From Amblyornis subalaris (lineage: Eukaryota; Chordata; Aves; Passeriformes; Ptilonorhynchidae): a stretch of DNA of 64,000 bases. Below, piece by piece: positions 1 through 11,800 of the stretch; position 1 is the first letter of the stretch; every line of letters begins with the position of its first letter. The translations under genes and the position numbers were made by a program. The notes under the pieces are model-generated. The model did not search any database. It had not been told where the DNA came from and saw nothing but the letters and a program-made list of their open reading frames with translations. The stretch covers positions 2,345,210 to 2,409,209 of the forward strand of contig JACAXG010000053.1 in assembly GCA_018881555.1 (NCBI GenBank). Direction: 5' to 3'.

Positions 1-662
1 GACAAGGCTGTTAATGTTGTATTTGCAGACAGAATTGAAACTGCAACCACTAAATAAATGGTATTTGTTAAGCAACAGCATTATAACCTGCTGGAAACCC
101 GAACAGTTATAATGGGGGGAATAAGTAATCTGTAGTTCAATTTTACTTGTAAGTTCTTAGTTTTCTTTATTAAATCAAGGATGTGGTAATACCTGAACAC
201 ATGTATGATCAATCAATTATAGAGAATTGGGCTAATCTCTTGAATCCCTTTTATGCTTATCTTTTATTCAACTGTAGTTTCAAGTAGTGTCAACAAATTG
301 TATGCTAAGACTTTTTACAATTACCCATTTTTACCAGGATTTAATTTTCTGCAATATTTGTTGTGTAAATTGGTAAAGTAGTAGTTTTCAGTTTGTAGTG
401 CTTCCTAAATCACATTTTTCTCCAGGAGATTATTGGATGTGTGAGGAAATCCAATAAACAAATGTCAGTCTCTAAAAGAGTGATTACTTTCAAACTAGTT
501 ATTTAACAAATTATTCTACTTTTAATAGAGTTTTGGGATTTTTTGTCAGTATCCTGCAGAATTAGAACTGGAAACAGGGTATGCTTACACAAAATGATGT
601 CAGCCTAGCAACAGAGCACTGGCCACATTGCAGCAGTCACTCTACTCCAAGTTTGCTTTCCT
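1..662. other. Unannotated A/T-rich sequence
   Basis: No repeat family, RNA gene or credible exon is seen here. Only short frames broken by stops occur on both strands. Confidence 0.5.
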
Positions 663-890
663 AGAATCATAGACTCATTAAGGCTGGAAAAGACCTCCAA
701 GATCATTGAGTCCAACCTTTGACTGAACACCATCACATGTTTAACTAAACCAGAGCACAAAGTGCCACATCCAGTCACTTACTGAACACTTCCAGGGATG
801 GTGACTCCACCAGCTCCCTGGGCAGCCTTTTCCAATGCCTGAACACCCTCTCAGTGAAGAATTTCATTGTTTGACTCAATCCACGGTCCT
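663..890 (-). repeat. CR1 LINE 3' fragment
   Basis: The plus strand begins AGAATCATAGACTCATTAAG and continues with the typical reversed CR1 3' end: a 'tggaaaagacctccaagatc' block, 'gagtccaacc', 'ccagggatggtgactccacc' and 'ctgggcagcc'. The element therefore lies on the minus strand. It is truncated at its 5' end (right side) near 890 and carries no open reverse-transcriptase frame. Confidence 0.9.
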
Positions 891-2984
891 CTCTGAATGC
901 TATGAATCAGCTCTAGAAAGTGGCAGACGCTGACGAAGAAAGTGGAAGGCATGTCAGAGAGAAGCATTGAAACCAAAAGGATTCAATGGAAAAGCACCTG
1001 ATTTTTCTTCTAAATGTTGTTGGTTCTTTTACCAACGACAACAAAAAGTAACAATTTCTTCCCAGCAAGCTGTTAGCTAATTGGCATTTGTTGGTACAGT
1101 CAATAACTCCTTCAGAAATCAAAGCAAAGAGTTTGGTTTCAGCATCTGAAAAGATGAAGCCTTTGTATTGTAGCTAAATGGAGGTGAGGCAGAATCTTTC
1201 AGTTAGGTTAGTTATATCACANATTTGTGTGTTATCTCTGAGGAATGGAACAAAAGTCACTTGAATATGCCCCTGATGGAGACACAGTATTCAATCATTT
1301 ATCTTGGCAGCTACAAGATACATCTTCATCATGCACTCATTTATGCACAAGGACAGCAGCAGNACAGATCTTGGTACCTTCTTATTAAAAACCTATGACG
1401 AACTTTCTTGCAGATTTCCAAGATAGCATTTTTGAAACAACATTATTCTCCTTTTTGAGATGACATTCTTTCTGGCATCTAGTGCTCAAATTTTGCTCTT
1501 TGTTGCAGCATACATATTCAAACTTTTTAAAAGAAAATCTTTCAGCAACTGCAGTGAAGCATATCCTTCATACTATAGAGTTTCTGAAGTTTTGTTGCTA
1601 ATATTTATTTCAGAAAGATGCAGCTCAGAGCTATCAAGGTGGAATGTAAAATAAAATTATTCCAGAAATAGATCATTCAGATGTATAAGTACCTTGCCTG
1701 GGTTTGTGNTTTTTTCCTACACACAGCACTGCTAGCACACTTCCCCTTGGTCACAGGTCCTTCTATGCTCAATCAATTTTCTGGCTTCTGCACTTATAAG
1801 ATAAAAAAGAAAGGCCATGGAAGCACAGTATGATGTTATACCTTTTGTTGATAACACACAGTTCAGTTCCCCACTGCCGTCTCTGGAATGAGGTTCCGGC
1901 GGCAGAGAAGGAGGTCTGGCAGAGCACCTGCACAGCCTTCCCCCTCTTTCATGTTCACAGACAACTACATTGCTAGAGGGCACCCTGAAACTGGGCTGGG
2001 AGGAGAAATTCAAGCAAAGTAAACTTCAGTACAGTGTTGGTTCAATTCTGCCACAGTCACCACTGGAAGCAGTTCCTATACTTACACCTCATTTTTACAT
2101 GAATGAATCCTTTACACTCATCAACAAGTGCATCATCAGTAGAGGTGCAAAGCCTTTTTATTTAAGGAAAATGATACAGAAATATAACCTGGCAATTCTG
2201 TCTGAATTTGGTCTTTGTTATATTGTAAATTTAACTTTAGAGGCATGCAACCTTCTCTTTATTATCAGATTTTATCACCAGCAACCATGTTAGATTAGAT
2301 GAAGAGCAATCATAGATAAGGAAGTCATCCCTTAAAACCTGATGGTTAGCTGCAAACACTAATAATGAGAAAAAAAATTACCTTAGAAGTTGCTCTTCCT
2401 CAGCTGCAGTATATAACTGTGCAACAGCAAAAATAAAGTTCACTATTTCACCAGTAAATATTATCCCCACGAAAGATGAGCTCAAAGGACTAGGTTACTA
2501 ATCCTGCCTCTGACACTTAACAGTTGTGTTGTGTCAAGCAAACATGGTTTCAGTCTCTTTGTAAAGCAGAAATGCTAATACTTGTCTACTTTCCCCAGTG
2601 GTATTGCGAGGATAAATGTATTGTNATAAAGGTCTTTGAAAAGGAAAAGATGTAAGCATTTTTATTGATGTTCTACTTCCCAATCCACTAGAGTATATTA
2701 AAAATAATTTCACTATTGTCAAGTGCAACCTCTACCTATACATATTTCTCAATTTACCAGTCCTTTTTCCTACAAATTGAAAAGAAGAGAGAACAGCTCA
2801 GCAGGTATATTCTCTAGCCAACAGTGCTTGTGCACAAAGGATAAAATCTGTTGCTGAATATGACCAAAATAATTTTTGCTAACTACAGCTGATCCAGTTT
2901 GCCTTGTTTTTACACTGTTGCAAAAATATCTGATTGATCTGGAGATTTGATCATCAATCAAATTGATTATGTCTAAATACGAAA
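891..2984. other. Unannotated sequence
   Basis: No feature is supported. Around 1850-2010 the DNA is somewhat richer in G+C and has a 93-codon minus-strand frame (1732-2013). That frame has no recognisable domain, and no start context or splice structure backs it up. Confidence 0.4.
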
Positions 2985-4050
2985 AACAAAGATGTGATTG
3001 GTAACAGCCAACATGGCTTTACTAAGGGCAAATCATGCCTAAAAAATCTGGAGACCTTCTGTGATGGGGCTACAGCTTTGGTAGATGTGGAAGAGCAACT
3101 GATGTCTACCTGGATGTTTGTAAAGCGTTTTACACTGTCCTGCGTGATATCCTTGTCTCTAAATTGAAGAGACATGGATTTGATGGATGCACTATTCAGT
3201 GGTGGCATGGCCACATGCCAAGAATTGTAGTCAATGGCTCACTGCCCGCATGGTGACCAGCGATGAGTGGTGTCCCTCAGGGGACGGTACTGGGGCCAAT
3301 ACTGCTCAACATCTTTGTTGGTGACACGAACAGTGGGATTGAGGCACTCTAAGCATCTTTGCTGAACACCAAACTGTGTGGTGCATGGAGGGAAGGAATG
3401 TCATCCAGAGAGACCTGGACAGGCTTGAGAGGTGTGTCAATGCAAAGCTCGTGAAGTTCAGTGAAATGAAGTGCAAGGTCCTACAGCTGGGTCATGGAGA
3501 TCCCAAACACATCTACAGGTTGGGCAGAGAAGTGATTGAGAGCAGNCCTGCAGAGAAAAACTTGNGGCTGATGGTTGATGAAAAACTCAACATGAGCTGG
3601 AAGTGTGCACTTGAGGAGAGTCACAAAGGTGATGAGAGGACTGGATCATCTCCCCTACAAAGACAGACTGAGCAAGTTTGGGCTATTCAGCCTGGAGAAG
3701 AGAAGGCTTCATGAAGACCTCATACCAACCTCCAGTATCTGAAGGGGACTTACATGGAAGCCAGAGAGAGTCCTTTTGTAGGGATAGGGCGAGGAGTAGC
3801 GGGTACAAAATGAAAAAAAAGAAAATTTAGTTTAGATATTAGGAAGAAATTATTTACTCTGAGGATGGTGAGATACTGGAACAAGTTGCCNAGNGAGGTT
3901 GCGGATGCCCCAGCCCTCGCAGTGTTCAAAGCCAGGTTGGGTAAAGCCTTGAGCAACCTGGCCTGGTGGAAGGTGTCCCTGCCCATGGCAGGGTTGGAAT
4001 GAGATGATCTTTAAGGTTGCTTTCAACACTTAACATTCTATGATTCTTTG
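2985..4050 (+). repeat. CR1 LINE, 5'-truncated, with ORF2 remnant
   Basis: This is the longest transposon copy in the window, about 1.07 kb, ending at the CR1 3' terminus 'attctatgattct'. It covers the C-terminal half of the reverse-transcriptase ORF and the 3' UTR. Recognisable peptide stretches include IQRDLDRLERC and [11 protein letters not shown] between 3376 and 3620. The protein is dead: stops occur, the catalytic F-A-D-D region near 3358-3372 is broken by an apparent 2-bp loss, and a part of roughly 250 bp seems to be missing near 3640. Downstream the frame resumes with 'ttcagcctggagaagagaag'. The 3' UTR contains 'gtgtccctgcccatggcagg', typical of one avian CR1 subfamily group. Retrotransposon remnant, not a host gene. 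Confidence 0.92.
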
Positions 4051-6024
4051 ATAATAGCCAGATTGAAAAAGCAGTATTAATAAAAAATAGCTTCAACAAA
4101 GAAATATTCTTTCTATTGAGTTGTTGTCTTTCCTTCTTCTACCAATTCAGCATCAGAAAGAAAAATCATCCAAGCTTGAAAGAATTCTTTCTACTTAAAC
4201 TGGTCAGGAATTATGCAGGCCAGTTTCAGAATCAATGAGGGCATGACTATACTTGAGAGTATGAAGAGCTCTGTAGTGCATAGCAGTATAAAACATCTAA
4301 TACAGTTAGAGAAGGGGAGGGAAGAAGGGACTAAGGACCACAACTCTAAACCAAGCCTAATGCCAGCTATCCCTTTGCTTACCTCCTGGAGGGCACGTAT
4401 TTGATATATTTCATAAAGATTCACTCTGAGTGAGTCCCAGTTTGATTTTGCACAGGCTGGAGGATACCTTTTACGTCCTCTGTTAAATGACTGTATGAGT
4501 TTTTTCCTGCACTATCCAGTGAACACAATGGATTATCACCAAATACATTTTTTGTTTTCCTTAGAAAAATTGTCCTCATTTTCCTGTACACACGTTTCTC
4601 TAGTATATAATAAACAAACAGAGGAACATGACAGAAATTAATGCCTGCAGTACAAGGCATGAAATGCAAAAATAGTTGCTTGGCAACCGGCATGAGAAAT
4701 AAGAGGTTATGCCTGTACAAACAGCACAAGTACCATTTCTGACTGCTATGAAAAGGATGGGTAAGGGAGAGGATGGATGAGGTGGGATTGTTTTAATGAA
4801 ATTTGACTCTGTAGTTTCCTCATAATCATGCATGTGTGATAACACAATAAAGGTGTATTTCAAATTGCTTTCCTTCTATGTCCTTATAGCTTTGTCTTTA
4901 ATCAGCATGTGAAGTTTTAGTTTTAAAAAGCTATGATTTTTCATAACACTTAAAAACATCTAAAGAGGTGTAAATGAATGCTGATTTCCATATGTACTTT
5001 CCTTCTTAATGGATTGGACATTTGCAACTACTTTACCTAGGAACAATGGATCCATCTTTAAGCATTCCAGCAGCTTGGAACAATTCATCAGTCTAATATA
5101 ACTGTAAATATATTCATCAATAAGCACTTACTTTTCAGTAATAATATAGATGCATTGTTCACACTCAAATGATACCAAACTGACCATTTGGAACAAAGCG
5201 GGAAAAAATACACAGGCCCTCTCTTCACCATATCTGATTCAGTAACTTTGTTTATATATACAACATTGTCAAAGAGAAGTACCATCTCTGGCCCAGAAAT
5301 CCTTGTTGTGCAAATTGTTAGAGGCGAAAAAGATAATTCTGAGGCATTATAATTTTGTGCTTATTTTGCTATTATACTTCTCTTTTAGTACCCATCATTG
5401 TCCACTTTTGGATTTTAAGACTTGACTGACCTGTNGTCTGATCTATGTGATCATTCTAATGTTCAAATTAGAAATTTTAGAAATACAAGACCATTGGACT
5501 GAGCCGCATCCAACATGAACATGCTCTTCATCACAAACAAGATCATATGAGCAGGTTACAGGAGAACTTAACCTGCCTGTTGTATTGTATCCNGTATTGT
5601 GTCTCTGGATCCATTTGCCCAACAGGCCTTGCAACTACGTCCTGTTCTACAGAACGCCACCTGTTAGTACTGACAAGTAGGTGTCTGTTAATGTGATCAG
5701 CACTAAACTGCATTGATTAACTTCCTTTCAGTGCACTAACACATCACTACAACCACTACACTCTTTTACATCGCCAGTAGATGTATCTATTCATGACCTT
5801 ATTTTAACCCTACAAGTAGCAGCAAGTGGAAAATGAGACTAAACTATAGTGGAAACCTGAATGATTTAAGCAATTGCCTTAGCATATTAAAAATCCTTTT
5901 TTTGTTGTTGTTGATTATACCAGGACAGACCTCCAACTGGTATAGCATTATCAAACCTGGACAGACATGGAAGAAGATAAGTATCACTGGAAGGGGAATT
6001 ATTTTAATTCCTAGTGAAGATTAA

Positions 6025-6105
6025 AAAAAAAAAAAACAAACCCAAACCAAACAAAACAAAAAACCCCCACCAATCAATCCAAACCCAACAAAAAACCCAA
6101 CCAAA
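6025..6105. repeat. A/C-rich low-complexity tract
   Basis: Begins with a run of about 14 A and continues as irregular units of the AAACCC, CAAAC and ACAAAAC type. It lacks G almost entirely on this strand. It may be a decayed poly(A)-derived microsatellite. Confidence 0.85.
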
Positions 6106-8154
6106 ACCAACACACAGTGCACTGCTATGTGTGGATTGGGTAGTTTTTGGTTTGTGATCTGCAGTGATTTCAAACTACTGATGGAGAATAGAAAGATCAA
6201 AGAATGTGTTTTTACTCTATGCAATCAATATTACTCTAATGCAAACTTGAGTAGGCTACAATCTCCTTTTGAAGACTGAGACATCTAACTTGCAAATTTC
6301 ATGAGAATGTGTAGGATCAAGGAAGGAGAATTAACACTCATATTTTTCCATTTTCTTCCTCCTGCCCTTGCAGAATTCTGGAGTTATTTCTCTCATCAGT
6401 TACTAAAGTAATACTCTACAACTAGTTATTCACCTGACTTTCATAGTTTTGTATATTTACTAACTAATAAATATTATTTCAGGTTTGATATGCAGGATNT
6501 ACTTCAACCTGTCTAACACCATCAGTATTACTCTTAATACAGTGACTACCATACTCAAATTGCTCATTCATGCTATATCAAATACAATGGTAAAAGATTC
6601 AATTGAATTTCTGGCCCTGTTTTCTCAATAAATCAATACGAAAACATGAAACTTCAACCTTCTTTTAAAGGAAAAATGGATCTTAATTACTGAGGTGATC
6701 TCTGTCCACAAATTCCCAAGGAAAAAACCTTCTCGTTTTGTTCAAAAACTTCTTTGCAGCTTGAGAAGGTAAAACATTTGAAGAATGAACAAGTGACTGA
6801 TAGATTTCCACTCCATTTGTTTTTCAGTCTATGCAAATGCAAAGTGAACTTGGACAATCTTCTTCCTAAACCACTCTTAACTANGCAGTGAACAAGTATT
6901 TCAGCTTCATCCAGTTGCTTCCCCTGTGTTCAAACACACGGTGTTCTTGGAGCTGCTACAGTCCAAGAAGACTGATGGGATTGAAATTTAAACAGGGGGT
7001 AGGCACACACCTCGAAAGTCACTTCCCAAAGAGAACAATGACCAAAGGTATCAACATGTTTTTGGAATAGACAGAAAGATCTCTTTCCTTAGCTGTTCAT
7101 GAAATTCTGTTTAGCTCAGCAATTCAACACTTACTTCCATTACCACAGATATATGCTAATCAAGCCATTGATCTTATCCTTTGGAAAGAGATCTGAGTTT
7201 AAGATTGCTCTATCTTTAAATTCTTGGGAAGCATTCTTCAAAACGACAGGCTGAACAGAAAAAATATATATACTTTTTGAGATATTTTATCTATACTACA
7301 ATAAAACCTTATTTGGAAATTTTTTCATTAAAACTCCACTAGGCCAAATTGTAATCTTATTTACATCTATTTCACACTAAATGCAAGAACTTAGTCAGTT
7401 AGAGACTTATTTTATATTTATGAGCCTTCAGGATCAGCCTCGACAACACAGGAGAGTTAAACAGCAGTAAGACATTATAGATGTGTCAGCAACAGGTTAC
7501 ACTGTCAATGTAACTCCGCAAGAAATCTCACATCCTAAAAATGGGAACAAGTGCTGGACAATGCAGGTATGATAGAATAGACTACAGGCACTTGTTTGCT
7601 GAAATTTTGCAAACTTCCTTCTAAATGCAACATACTACTGAGACACTTAAACAACTTAGCCAAAATTCCAGTTCTGAGCACCACAGAGGATCAAATCCCA
7701 GCAGTATCCATGAGATAATAGGTTTAAACATAAACACCATTCGGTTTCTACGATTTAAGGCATTTGTCCTGATAGAAACTTAACCCAAGCCATTTTACTT
7801 ATGTTATCAGTTGAAAAGTAATACTGTATTTCAGAGAAAATAAAATCTGAATATAAAATGACCAAACATCTTTTGTCTCTAAACTTCCTATAATAGCATC
7901 AGCATCAAAATATGTCTGACAGGAACTATACATGCATGAATCAATCTTTTTGTATAAACAGCTTCCTAATAGGATCAGTGATCAAATTACAAGGAAGTTA
8001 TCAGGGAAACCACTTAGTTTAATTGAAGCAACCATCACACAACGACGGTGTGCAGGTACTCAGACACAGCCTCTGACCTTGCATCCCCAAACTCGAATAC
8101 TGGAAAGAAAATAGATGGCAAAATATGATGGACTAAGTCCAGCCACACAGCAAG

Positions 8155-8190
8155 CATACCAGGAATATGGTAAGGATATTCCTGCTTATG
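8155..8190. other. Short inverted repeat (hairpin)
   Basis: CAGGAATAT at 8160-8168 pairs perfectly with ATATTCCTG at 8176-8184 across a 7-base loop. A further CATA/TATG pair (8155-8158 and 8187-8190) extends the stem across a small internal loop. No function is assigned. Confidence 0.5.
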
Positions 8191-8289
8191 GGAGTTGCAC
8201 GCAATATTTCCAAGAACGGAAATTATCTCATCCAAATTCAGACCTGGCAGATTACTGGTTTTAACTATTATACTTCTACAGTTCATGTT

Positions 8290-8345
8290 TNGGGTTTTTT
8301 GTTTGTTTTTGGGGGTTTGTTGTTGTTGTTGGGTTTTTTTAATAC
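8290..8345. repeat. T/G-rich low-complexity tract
   Basis: Irregular runs of T and G with a short (TTG)n core near 8320-8330. This is the complementary composition of the A/C tracts elsewhere in the window. Confidence 0.8.
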
Positions 8346-8814
8346 AACAAAATACAAATAAAAGGTTATTCAGAATGAAGTTAAGAGAAAGAATATTCGC
8401 CAGCAAAGAAAAATACTGGTCCAAGAAAACAAGCAAGCAATGGAGCTTCATTCTTCAGTTGTTATGGGATTGTTATGAACAGCTAATTAGAATTACATTG
8501 TTCCTATGGCTAACACCCCAGCAAGATAAAGACATTGTTACACACAACTCCTGTAAAGCAGGCATAATGGTCAGTTTAAAACTATGTTTATTTAGTACAC
8601 AGTTATGATGTTTTAAACTATATTTTTGTTAATCTGGACAAGCCAACCAAATTCCCAAAAGNTTCTAAAGAAAGGGGAGAAATTCAGCTGCCATTATTCT
8701 AAATTTGTCCAAAGAAGACTATTTGAAGCTCATTTGGCAAAACTTANTCTATTATTGGAAAGTAACAACACGTTCTGTGAGACTTCTTCCTATCCCCAAA
8801 TATATTAGTCTATT

Positions 8815-8843
8815 TAAAAAAAGAAAAAAAAAAAAAAAAAAAG
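8815..8843. repeat. Poly(A) tract
   Basis: A run of A interrupted by one G. No retrogene or LINE 3' end that could own it as a tail is recognisable on its left. Confidence 0.85.
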
Positions 8844-11800
8844 GCTAAAGGGAACAGATAAAATTGGGGGTTTAAGCTTAAGATGGTGGTTATGGTAATA
8901 TTAGATTTGCATTTTCTTAAATCCTTCCCCTAGGAAATTGCTAAAATAGGAGTAAATCACAGTAGTACCTATTAAAAAGAATAACTTTTGCATTCTGGAA
9001 AAGTGGCTAAGAAAANTCAGTAGGTCTCTTTCCAGTGATCATGGATGAGACTCATAATTAACATACAGTTCTTCAAACACAAGAGCNAACTTTTAAATTG
9101 CAGTTTGAAATTGCACAGGTTGCAATTCTTGTGTGAAGGACTAACAATGGTTTAAAAAAATTAAACACCTATGTTTATGTGAGAAATTAATAAAATATAG
9201 GGAACATAAGAAAAGCATAGCATGATGATTTTAAGGTTAAGACTTTCCAAAGCCTTCATTATCAAAAGATNGTATAATGTATTCCCTACAAGTATTATAA
9301 TGCATCCTATGTACAATTTAGTCTGATGACAATTACTCACAATCTTTTTAGTCNTACTATTTTTGCAAAAGCTTTTCAGCTGCTTCCTATTAAAATATAG
9401 TTCTTTTTGAAAACAAGTTTATAAACTGTCACTAATGGGGTAATACAGGATAAAGAAAAGCTTGAAGGTGACAGAACATTTCTGCAGTTTTTCTGGAGGC
9501 TGAAATTTCATGAAGTAAATAATCTATTGGCCAAGTTCCTGTATACTTCATGGGAAAGTGAACTCCAGAGAACCTANTTGGAAAAGAGCTTTAGTCTAAA
9601 CACAGCTTTGATTGAAAAAACTTCAATTAAACATTTCAATCAATGAGATTAAGTGTGGTACTGAAGTTTCTCACCACTGATTTTTATTTTACTTTTGTCT
9701 ACTACACAACAACACAGTTTTGCTTCCCAAAAATCAGGGAGATTCCACAGATCAGCTAAATCCATGGAACTTCAAAGCGGAAATTACACAGCACATATAT
9801 CGCTTCTTTTAATTCTAAAGGTAAAAGCCTGATCTGTCCTTCAGAACACTGAAATCCTACCATGCATTTGATGAGGATTAAGTGCTTCCCTTCTCACCCT
9901 CCTGCAAATCTGCCCTGTAGTGTGCAATTGTGCTTGACTGTGCATCNGAGAGGACAGCAAGCCCCAGCCAGGAGCTGGAACTGGGGCTGATGGTTTGTCT
10001 GAGAGAACACTTNACCTACCCATAGCACCCAAGAAGCACCAGTGGGGACAGCAGAAGCACCTTCCNTTTTGTGTTGTGCTGTGTGCCAGGAAACAGTAAA
10101 TGGAAAGGAGTGCAAGAGCCCAGATGAACTGTGAGGAGTTTTGTGGCAATGCTGAGCAGCNGCAACGGGCACAGGGTACCTGGTACTCCCCAGCTTAGCC
10201 ATGGTGAAGCACAGTGTGCCAACACCATTTCCCTTGGCAAAAGGAATCCTGTTGAACAGCTTTTACAAGANTAGAACCATTAGCTACTTCTTTCTAGCTA
10301 CTAACACAGGCTACTGGTTCACTGAAGTGAAAAACTTGTGAAAGCTCACCCCGTTCCTAACAGACAAGATGCAACCGTTTAAAGAAGCATATTTTTTTGT
10401 TTATCCTCCCCCATCCCCCATCCCCAAATACTACAGTGTTTGCTCAGTGGCAGAAAATTGAATGCTGAATCATGAGACTTTTTACCTAATCCTCATGTAC
10501 AGAATAAGAGCAGTAGATGTTTTGCCATCTGTGCAGCAAAGCATAGCTACTTAAGTGTTTTCATTAACTGTGACTTAAATATATTTAGCAGAAGTAACTA
10601 TTCTATTTTAGAAAAGCAATACAAAAAAACCCCAAGAAACCCATTTCCTCCCCTTTGTAAGAAAATGCTTAATGTAATTCCTAGGCAATAGCTTTTCTCA
10701 ATAATTGCATCCACCTCAAATACTAAAATATTCAAACAACTGAATGAAAGAGNTAAGTGTCTGTACCTAGGCATCCACTAAAACTTGTTTGCTTTGTTTT
10801 AAATAAGCTTCCGGAATTGAACTCANACCTCCACAGATTCATTAATACCTTTTATTTTTAAATCACATTTTCATTTAAGGGGCTTAAATATTTTAAAAGC
10901 AGCCTCTGGCTCTGGACATAAATAAAATAATGCAGCAAAATCCTTTAAAAGATGGGAGGCAGTACAATCAACTACGTTATTACTTTTCTTTTGTGGCAGA
11001 CTGCCTTCTAAAGGGAAAAAAAAGTAATTTCACATATAGGAAAACAAAAAGGCAAGTTTAACATTTTCCTGGTCTTTGTTGGAAAGATATTGATGATAAA
11101 AATGGCAGGTTAATATATTTCCTAGTACATTTACTCTTGTACTTATTTTGCAAGCCATAGAATCAACTGTCAGCTTTCTGATACAATTCAGTACAGTGAC
11201 TTTTGCTAACAGTCACTGGATTCCAGATGCTCAAGAAAAAGAAAATCCAAGCCAGATTCTCATTGACTTTTCAAATACATATACTTTAAAAGTAATATTT
11301 CTATTCATAGTTTAATTATTGTACATGAAAGACAGAGTATCCAGGTAATAATTTNAGTAGTTTACAAAAGGAAAATCAGGGTTTTAAGTTCCTTAAAAGT
11401 GAGATCTACTAAGGTAGCAAAATACAGATTTAAATATTAGATATATTCTAAATTCATACTAGACTGTTTCCTTATATATTTGTTTTTATAGTTGTATAGN
11501 AATGTAAGGCATGTGTATTTATATGTGTTAATATAAAAATACATACACAGCCTAAGTAAATATCCTTTATTGTTGAAAGACATTGAAGTCCTTTGACTGA
11601 GTTTAGCAATTATACTGAAATAAAAATGTTTTACCTGAAATGGGACTAGAGGAAAACATACTAGTACCTGTGGCAAATATAANTAAGTTCAGTGTTCTAT
11701 AAATGACCTCTTTTTTGTGAAGAGTATATATAAAGGAATCAGTTAAAAAAAAACCAAAACAAATCCCAAAAACTTGTACCTTATCTTTTTAAATGTTATT

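Noticed and set aside
3376..3714. 112-codon plus-strand frame with clear protein-like sequence
   Set aside because: It is a fragment of CR1 ORF2 inside the element at 2985-4050, not a host gene.
8035..8451. 138-codon minus-strand open frame, the longest in the window
   Set aside because: It runs through a T/G-rich low-complexity tract (poly-Q/N/K peptide), contains an unresolved base, and shows no domain or gene signals.
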